Source: Bryopsis sp. KO-2023 (taxonomy: Eukaryota; Chlorophyta; Ulvophyceae; Bryopsidales; Bryopsidaceae). From it: a stretch of DNA of 64,000 bases. Position 1 is the stretch's first letter. The number at the start of each line of letters is the position of its first letter. The notes under the pieces are model-generated. The model was given only the letters and a program-made list of their open reading frames with translations, ran no database searches and was not told the DNA's origin. The position numbers and the translations under genes are program-made. Below are positions 57,370 to 64,000 of the stretch, piece by piece. Where the stretch lies: the NCBI GenBank assembly GCA_030272585.1, contig BSYQ01000002.1:992001-1056000 (forward strand). The letters are read 5' to 3'.

Positions 57370-57407
57370 CTGGCCTGGCATGTATTGTTATATTTTTGGT
57401 TGGTTGG
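57370..57407 (+). repeat. Copy of the GGCATGTCTTGTAATATTTT interspersed motif
   Basis: TGGCCTGGCATGTATTG followed by a T-rich block and GGTTGGTTGG. The inverted counterpart is at 18535-18576. Confidence 0.75.
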
Positions 57408-57409
57408 CG

Positions 57410-58149
57410 TTTCTCTTTTTCGGGTTGATAGATTCCTACAGGTGGAGAGGGTTACTGAATCTCAGTGTGATGCCGCTTCAGATCAAGCTGCAAAAAATTC
57501 CCGCCATGATCGCGAATTTTGAACAAGATGCGATTTCACTTTTTGGTTGGGTGTGGTGTAGTGCAGGGTCCGCTTCAGTCTTGATTCAGGTCGGGAATTG
57601 AATTCACTAGTTAATGCCTGATGTTAGTTTACTTTTCACACTTGTTCCAAAACCAGGCATAGTTTTTGGGGCGTCGCTGTGACTCATCTGTGAACTGTTG
57701 ATTTGTCTGTAATATTGTGAACGAAAAAGAGCGATTCTATTCATTCAGGAACAGCAGCTACTTGTTTGTCTGTTGGAGCCTTGTAGGACAAGGGGCCATT
57801 GCATTGTGTTTTTTTGAAAAGAACTGTTGCAAAGAACTGCCAGTGTTGGTGATGTGGAGTTCGTGGAAAACCCCAATGTCCGAATCGATTCTCTAAGGTT
57901 CAAATTTGTATCTTGGATATGCCCCTGTCCATTCTTTTCACCAGAAGACTTTTATTTTCATTTTTTTTCTGGCGACGGCACCACCCAGAACTCAGTTTTC
58001 CTCGTTGATGCCTTTATTCTTTTGCATTCGCCTGTGAAGAGAGCCTAACACCACCCCCTTGAAGCGAGTCGGGGTTTCGGGTGCGTATGAGCCCCACCCT
58101 GGCTCTTTGGAGAGTCAGGGACTGCCACAACTACCAGTCAGTCAGGAAT
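57410..58149. other. No gene seen
   Basis: Short unsupported frames only, between the proline-rich gene and the cysteine-rich gene promoter. Confidence 0.3.
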
Positions 58150-58384
58150 GCGTGCGTTGATATGGTGACCTCAGCGAATCAGAGTAGACCCAAAAGGCGT
58201 GAACCGAATCCCAAATAAAGCGACCTCTGGCCAATCGCTTGAATACGCTGATTTGTTCGATCCATCGCTTGGCAATAAATCTGAAGCCCAATTTTCACAG
58301 CACACTGATAGCATTGAATTAGCTGGCGATCGATTCAGGTCAAAACCACCTGGTGTTTTTTGAAGTCGTCGGGCGTGCGCCGCC
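58150..58384 (+). promoter_or_regulatory. Conserved upstream region of cysteine-rich gene 3
   Basis: Matches the reverse of 35978-36210 and, near the start codon, 29050-29148 (blocks TTTTCACAGCACA and GTGCGCCGCCATG). Likely promoter plus 5' UTR. Confidence 0.55.
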
Positions 58385-58911
58385 ATGTTGAAACCTCTCG
58401 CAGTCTCTGTTTTGATCCTCATAGCTTCAACCAGGCGGGTGATTTCTAGGCCAGTAGATTCTACGACAGGTCCGCCCAGAGAGGGGGCTCTTTCTCAAAA
58501 CGCTATCACGCCAGGTGCGTTGACCATTGTTCTCCAGACGACGTGGCAGTTTCTCTCCGGTTCTTGCCCCCAATTTTGGAGCCTTTTCACTTGGCTGGGT
58601 TTCTTCTCTTGTTTTGAGGGCGAACGCAAAGTCCAACGAAAAATCTTACAAGATAATATGCCAGACCAGAGCCTGGAGCATCAGGAAGGCCAACCAACCA
58701 ACCAACCAAAAATATGACAAGATATGCCAGGTGAGATCCAAAGAACTGACGATTCAATCGTTTTGTTTTTTCTGCAGCCAATCTGTTTTGGTGTCGTGAC
58801 TGCGTGGAGCTCTGCTTCGTCGTCGCTCGAAGCTGCACGACAGCAGGCGGCACCTCGTCGAAATACAAGAAAGACTTTGGGGTTGGGTTCAGAGTTTGTT
58901 GCGAGCTTTGA
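58385..58911 (+). CDS. Secreted cysteine-rich peptide 3
   Basis: Two exons, 58385-58469 (85 nt) and 58778-58911, phase 1, 72 residues. Signal peptide MLKPLAVSVLILIASTRRVI ending SRP. The mature part has FWCRDCVELC, RSC and a terminal VCC before EL and the stop, six cysteines. The pattern W-C-x2-C ... C ... S-C ... C-C is shared with gene 1. The intron contains a copy of the short interspersed motif. Function unknown; export inferred. Confidence 0.75.
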
Positions 58912-59890
58912 TTCTGCTATTGGAGGAAGCAACGTTTTTGTTCACATTCTCCCGATGCTTTTGGCTCTGGCCTGGCATGTCTTGTAATATTTTGGGTTGG
59001 TTGGAGAAGGCAAGGAGGAGCGTTGTCTCTGTTTATGAGATCGTCGATTTTTATCGACACGTTTCGCGCAGATTTTGGCATGACCAGGCGCGATCTGTGT
59101 TTTTTGGTGATGCACTGAGTTCTTTCCTATTATTCTCGGGTTTTGCACAATGGTTAGAAAAAGATGGGGTCGTTGTGTGAAACATACTCGATTTTGTTTT
59201 TTGGTGTAAAATATTTGTATGATGCTGACTGACTTTTGGTAGTTCTCTGTATAGTATAGAGTGTCTAACCCCCATGCAAAAGGCTCTGGCCTGGCATGTC
59301 TTGTACTATTTTTGGTTGGAGGATTACGTATGCTGGATTTCTTTTTGTGTTTCAATAGAGACCTGGGTTTCTGCCATGTAATATTAATGGATTTCACGAA
59401 AGAGCCAAGAACAACACCAAATAGATTTTCGAAAAAGAAAACCAACCGGAGAATTAAAAAAAAAATCAAAAAAAAAAACAAGCAGAAGATTCTTTTCTTT
59501 AAACCACAAGCACAAGCCTACAGCAACTGTAAAAAAAGAAGAGCCAACCAAAGAAAAATATTACAAGAAATATTACAAGAAATGCCATAGCATTCAAAAA
59601 AAAAGGGAAAAAAGAAAAAAGAAGCCCTCTAGCCTTGGAAGAAAGAATCCATTCCACTCTATCAAGAACCGGGCTATGGGGAAAATCCGAAAGAAAATTT
59701 GCGACAATAACTGGAGAAGATCCTTGTGAGGGAGACGCCCGGGGCAGCGTTTCAAGGACGTGGAGGAGAAAAGGATGAAAACTGTGTGTTTTTGTATTTC
59801 CTGACTGCGGTCGTCAGTTCATCCAGTTCACCCTGGTCAGACGTTTGGGCTCTGGCCTGGCATGTCTTGTAATATTTTTGGCTGGTTGGT
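58640..59890. repeat. Cluster of short interspersed motif copies
   Basis: Copies or part copies of the TGGCATGTCTTGTAATATTT motif at about 58648-58675 (minus), 58690-58730 (minus), 58963-59004 (plus), 59282-59319 (plus), 59548-59590 (minus, decayed) and 59849-59890 (plus). Nothing else was recognised between them apart from A-rich low-complexity DNA. Confidence 0.75.
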
Positions 59891-60600
59891 CAGTTAGAGA
59901 GAGTTACAAGTGCAAAATTAGGTTCTATTTTTGGAGTATCTCAATTCTTCTTTTATTTGTTCTATTGACCAGTGTCATGATTGAAATTCTGTGCCAAGAG
60001 TGGCTTGAGGTTTCAATTCAATTGAATTTCGTTGATTTTTTTTAGGCCGAGTTCTTGCCGCTAGAAGCAATCGAAAGTTGCGCAGCCGATGATAAAAATT
60101 TGATGTGGATGAAAAAACCCTAAACCCTAATCTGATTTTGAGATGATACATCAATTTCTGAGGCTGGGAGATATTGATCGAATTTTGCTTGAAAAAGCAA
60201 CGTTCAACTTTCGTTTCGTTTTTTTTATCCAAGGAGCAATTCACTCGAATTTGCAGACCAGAAGAGGAGTAAAAAGAAAAGCTCCCCTAGAAGTTGATCT
60301 TATATTGGTATGCAATCCAAAGCCCAATTCATCCAACCGCTCATTCATTAGCACAAGTCTTGAAGAAGTTTGGGTTGGAAATGTCACTCTCTTTCCTTGC
60401 GACTTTGAGATCCATCCGCCAATCAATTCGCTATTATTATAAAAATGTAATTACATGTGCAGCAAACCATGCCTCTGTTGGAACAAAAAATACTCAAGTA
60501 TATTGATTTCAAATAAGAATGTCCATCATATTTCCAGTGGATTTTGTCCCAGTGTTCACCTATCCACAACAGAGATGAGCGATACTTATGTATGCCTTGA
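59820..60600 (+). repeat. Third copy of the outer part of the inverted-duplication arm
   Basis: Matches 47460-48170 with about 10% difference by eye. It includes the telomere-like motif and a frame around 60143-60442 with RSFISTSLEEVWVGNVT, which is kept in the other copy (KVWVGKVT). The frame may be an old exon; no family recognised. Confidence 0.7.
60115..60130 (+). repeat. Telomere-like AAACCCTAAACCCTAA
   Basis: Same motif and context as 47728-47743. Confidence 0.7.
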
Positions 60601-60779
60601 AGGTACATTGAAAGAATACAAGCCCCGTCTCCACTAGTGTCCCCCCCCCTTAACGTTGAAAAAAAAGTGACCCACGGTTACTAGAAGAGAAAATACGGAA
60701 ACTAAAAAAAAACCTTAGAGGGTTTTTTACACTTGTGGCACGGATTCAAACCACTACTCTAAATTCCAACGATTCTTGG

Positions 60780-61865
60780 TCAACATGGTAAGAAATCCCA
60801 TATTTTAATCCATCCTTTATCATCCACCACGATGAGCTCACTTCGTTCTATCCACAAGCCAATAGGCCTGCGCTCTGTATGAATAGATTTGATCACCTCT
60901 CTTTCAGCCGTATCCCAAACATTAATTGTTCCGCAACTCGACCCAACCGCGAGTCGACCATCATTCAGATCAACATCAACACACACAACCCACTCATCCA
61001 TTGAACACGGGTATGTTCCCTTCGACTCTCCATCTTTGAGACTCCAAAGTTGGGCTTTTTTTCCACATACTCCGCTCAACACCCAATCTTCACAAGCACG
61101 AAGAGTTCCACCCAATATAAAATCTTCCCAATCAGGATGCGGTAACACAAATGATGAGTAACCTTTGAGAATATGAACACGTGTCCTCGTCGAAATGTCC
61201 CACACGTGAATGGTCGAATCAGACAACGCGGCAAGTAAGATTTTTCCGTTGTCACTCGATGCCAAGGTCCGAACATCAGAGTCTTGTCCAAGTACCTCTT
61301 CACATTCCCAAGTCCCTTTTATCCACAATTGGACGAAACGATCATCATCTCCAACACTCGCGACCATGTGTTCCATCTCGACAATACAAGTCACCCTCCG
61401 GAAATGTGCCTTGAACCGTGATGTCAACATATTCCTCTTGATACTCCAAACGCAAATGTAACCCTCCTGATGACCGCTCAAAACCACGTCCTCGAGTAAG
61501 CAAAGGAAAGAGCAACCTTCTCCCGTTTCAACAACCTCCATAATTTCTCTCCGTCTGATATCCCATATTTTAATCACATCCACGTCCCACAATCCTATCA
61601 GATTGTTTCTCCTTGCGAAAACAGGAAGAATGGAAAAACAGCTCAAGCCAAATGTGAAGGGGTCCCCATCACCACACCTCCACGACTTTTCCAAATCGAC
61701 CTTTTTTCTCAAGGTGGGGTCATTTTTGACAGCAACCATACATGGTGATGCGACACATGCAAAGTTGACAACCTCTTTAGCCGAAAAAGATGCCAAAATA
61801 CGAGCAATGATATCCGAAGGTAAGTCCCATTCATCTTCAATTCTGGAGTCCATCAGCGCCTCCAT
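60780..61865 (-). CDS. F-box/WD40 protein 5
   Basis: 361 residues from the ATG at 61865, which follows a CTCTTCTAG acceptor, so again a 5' UTR intron. F-box: EDEWDLPSDIIARILASFSA then KEVVNFACVASPCMVAV. WD40 repeats include LSGHQEGYICVWSIKR, LAALSDSTIHVWDIS and VGSSCGTINVWDTAE, ending KIWDFLPC. It is the most diverged of the five but shares the LEKSWRCGD segment with genes 3 and 4. Role inferred as SCF substrate receptor. Confidence 0.88.
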   Translation of the reverse strand: MEALMDSRIEDEWDLPSDIIARILASFSAKEVVNFACVASPCMVAVKNDPTLRKKVDLEKSWRCGDGDPFTFGLSCFSILPVFARRNNLIGLWDVDVIKIWDIRRREIMEVVETGEGCSFLCLLEDVVLSGHQEGYICVWSIKRNMLTSRFKAHFRRVTCIVEMEHMVASVGDDDRFVQLWIKGTWECEEVLGQDSDVRTLASSDNGKILLAALSDSTIHVWDISTRTRVHILKGYSSFVLPHPDWEDFILGGTLRACEDWVLSGVCGKKAQLWSLKDGESKGTYPCSMDEWVVCVDVDLNDGRLAVGSSCGTINVWDTAEREVIKSIHTERRPIGLWIERSELIVVDDKGWIKIWDFLPC

Positions 61866-63024
61866 CCTAGAAGAGAAAAACAAATCTGATAACCCCTGTG
61901 GAGCGACACAGTTTTGCTGTTATTCTGACCTATGCGCGATCAACCTCGTAAAAAGAGGTTGGGCAACGAACAAGATGTTTTTTTTGAGCCATCACCCAGC
62001 CTGGCGACGAACCCAGTTTACTTTTTTCGGACAGAAAGAAAAACATAAATTGAATTGTAGTCAAAGCCAGTGCCGTCCATAAAAAGTTGTACGCACCCAG
62101 AAAGCGGCGGCTCGGGAGCTGGTGGACCCGTCTTTCTTCCTCGCGAGAAAGGGAAACAAAAACATGATCGTAACATACTTCGTCACGTTTTCAATCCTGC
62201 CCGTTTTTTTCCTGCACCCAGAAAAAAGAGAGGAGTAAACATGAAAATGCACGCACATTGTTTCAGCCCTGTTCGTTTTGAACGCGCCTACATCGACGAC
62301 AAAACCCTTCTCCGATCGAACAAACGTTCAACTCCTGTTCTGAAGTTGAAGACAAACATCTTACTTGCCCGGGTTGAAAAGGTCGTATTCACTTTAAAAA
62401 ATCCGCCCAGCCAGCGCGCGTAATGAAACAAGAAACCTAACACGCAGCAGCACCGCGCCAAAACAATTCTAGAAAAAAGAAAACAGAAACGACGGAGATC
62501 AGCGCTCGGGATCGATCTCGAACAAGCGTCAGCCATCCAAGGTTTGGTTGCACAGGTCAGACGGGACGTCAGCATTGCGTGACGCAGGGGAGTCAGTCAG
62601 TCTGTCAGGGTGGGCATCACCTGTGACAGACTGAGCGGAGTGCTTTCTGCTCCAAAATCCATTCTTTTGATGAATGAAAACAGCAACGCACACTCCTCCC
62701 GTCCTTGAGCTCTCGCAGGCGAAACAGGATCGACCGTTGGTCAGCGGAACGATGGTGATCGTGGGGGTGATTCAGAAGCTGCCAGAAATTCCGGTACTTG
62801 ATGACAGACTCGCACTCCTGAGCGGTCGTTCCGGGGGTCGCGTTGGTAGCCCAACCAGCATGTGGCTCCAGCCCGCGGCCCCCCCGGTTCGATCCTTCGC
62901 TCGAACTGGCACACAGCGTCGCGTCGACCATCTCCCTACATATTGCGCCCTGGAAGCGTCGTGTTCAGAAACGTTTGCGATCGTGTTCCCTCTTCGAAAG
63001 CAACAACTGCTGGACTCGTCAAGC
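61866..63024. other. Upstream of F-box gene 5 and of the glycine-rich gene
   Basis: Probably divergent promoters. No gene supported; an open stretch on the plus strand from 62674 reads across an intron and is not a separate gene. Confidence 0.35.
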
Positions 63025-63580
63025 ATGGTCAAAACCGTGGCTGCTCTGCTCCTGCTCGGCCTCGTGGTCGCTGCCGCGCAGGCTTCCTTCGCAGGTGAGC
63101 CAGGCGTGACACTTCGTTCGTCGCTGTGGTTTTGCCCTTGCCCTTGGCTATTTCTGTTTCAAATGTGTACAAAAAACGCGTGTGTGCGTGTGTTCCAGAC
63201 GAGCGTCGTCTCCTCGCAGCAGGTGAAGATGGAGGAAGAAACGGAGGTGGGGGTGGAGGAGGAGGATGATTCGGGAGTGGGGGTGGAGGCGCTTTTCCGG
63301 CGGCGGAGGAGGCGGAGAAGGCGGAGGAGGAGGAGGAGGAAAACGACGGAAAAGTGGCGACAGAAAAAGTGGGTGCCTGAAAAGTGACGTACACCACGCC
63401 TTCCGCACCAGACCGACAACTTTTTTTCGTGACTGGTTTTGTTTTCGCTTTGCAGTGAGCCGCATGCTCCTGGCAAGATTTGGAGGAGGCGGTGGCGGTG
63501 GTGGAGGCGGGGGTGGAGGTGGAAGTGGAGGTGGAGGAGGAGGAGGAGGAGGACACCATGGCGGCGGCGGCTGTTGCTGA
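63025..63580 (+). CDS. Glycine-rich secreted protein, exon joins partly unresolved
   Basis: Exon 1 (63025-63094) encodes a clear signal peptide (MVKTVAALLLLGLVVAAAQA) and ends in phase 1 at a GTGAGC donor. Exon 2 starts at 63199 with DERRLLAAGEDGGRNGG. It meets a TGA at 63267 unless spliced earlier, for example at GCAG/GTGAAG. The last exon (63456-63580) encodes RMLLARF, long glycine runs, HH, and a terminal CC. Glycine-rich secreted proteins often belong to cell walls or surfaces (family knowledge). The exact middle junction, and so the intactness of the gene, is not settled. Confidence 0.6.
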
Positions 63581-64000
63581 TCGGATGGGTCCATCGACCC
63601 GATTGCTGTTTATTGGGTGCGCTTCCTCACACAATAGTGTGCGAGCGCCTGAAGTTTATTCCCTGTTTCCCTGTTGGGCCGGCCAGAACGGTGACCCAAC
63701 CAAAGCCCCTGCGATGAATACATTTGTTTTAGGGTGGTAGTAGTGAGCACTGCACTGCACTAAATTGTTCTTTGCGACTTGGATCGCCAGGTGTTGTTTT
63801 GGTGCTTCTCTCGAACACACATTCGTTTGACGAACGTGAGGCTGAAACTCGATTCTCTGCGGATCACTTCGGGCGATCCAGGGATCATTGAAACGATCAA
63901 GGAGACAATCAACCAAGCACCCCCAGAATTCCAACCAGCCAGTTTCACAGAATCGACCTTTGCATCCCACGACTGACTGAACTCGAATTCCACCAAACCA
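63581..64000. other. No gene seen at right edge
   Basis: Nothing supported beyond the probable 3' UTR of the glycine-rich gene. Confidence 0.3.

Noticed and set aside
62674-63387. Plus-strand frame of 237 residues with poly-Arg end
   Set aside because: It reads through the signal-peptide exon region in another frame and across a clear GTGAGC/CCAG intron; the Arg run is GGA-rich DNA in the wrong frame.
63029-63634. Minus-strand frames rich in Ser or Pro opposite the glycine-rich gene
   Set aside because: They are the complement of glycine codon runs and have no start or splice support.

Overview
The window is nuclear DNA of a eukaryote, most likely a unicellular alga or other protist. Genes are split by short GT-AG introns with T-rich acceptors, coding density is low, there are eukaryotic tRNA-Leu genes, and the products are SKP1, F-box/WD40, ankyrin and dynamin-type proteins alongside several kinds of eukaryotic transposon. 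Two copies of AAACCCTAAACCCTAA suggest a TTTAGGG-type telomere lineage, but the exact group cannot be fixed from this sequence.

Layout. 0-5.2 kb: a Gag-like open frame running off the left edge (minus), then an unrecognised six- to seven-exon gene ending in acidic decapeptide repeats (minus). 5.3-8.0 kb: an element rich in CGCACA motifs with a tRNA-like head, then SKP1 (plus). 9.1-10.1 kb: an unrecognised gene (minus). 10.7-11.5 kb: a cluster of tRNA-like SINE heads. 11.7-15.0 kb: a ten-exon CACTA/Tnp2-like protein. 15.2-18.5 kb: decayed coding traces, then a minisatellite and inverted copies of a CCCCGCAC motif. 18.7-20.5 kb: a small secreted proline-rich gene and a broken ankyrin gene (both minus). 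20.9-27.9 kb: two F-box/WD40 genes head to head, separated by a 3.57-kb piggyBac-like element. 29-31 kb: a secreted cysteine-rich peptide gene and a truncated F-box copy. 31.9-35 kb and 45.2-48.2 kb: arms of a large inverted duplication, each carrying tRNA-Leu(UAA). Between the arms lie a second cysteine-rich gene, F-box/WD40 gene 3 and a nine-exon dynamin/Mx-like GTPase. 48.7-53.9 kb: F-box/WD40 gene 4 flanked by two inverted 1,519-bp hAT elements that appear identical. 55.3-58.9 kb: intact ankyrin gene, second proline-rich gene and third cysteine-rich gene (all plus). 59-61.9 kb: short interspersed motifs, another duplicated segment and F-box/WD40 gene 5 (minus). 63.0-63.6 kb: a glycine-rich secreted gene.

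Biology. SKP1 is the adaptor that F-box proteins bind in SCF ubiquitin ligases. One SKP1 and five full-length plus one truncated F-box/WD40 paralogues therefore sit within 55 kb, apparently a locally expanded set of substrate receptors. The other notable family is a set of small secreted cysteine-rich peptides. Three genes share an exactly 85-nt signal-peptide exon, a phase-1 intron and a similar upstream region, joined to divergent cysteine exons.

Much of the window was built by repeated segmental duplication, often inverted, followed by transposon insertion and decay of single copies. Gene models come from reading frames and splice phases by eye. Start exons and exact junctions are least certain for the CACTA-like gene, the unknown gene at 9-10 kb and the glycine-rich gene.
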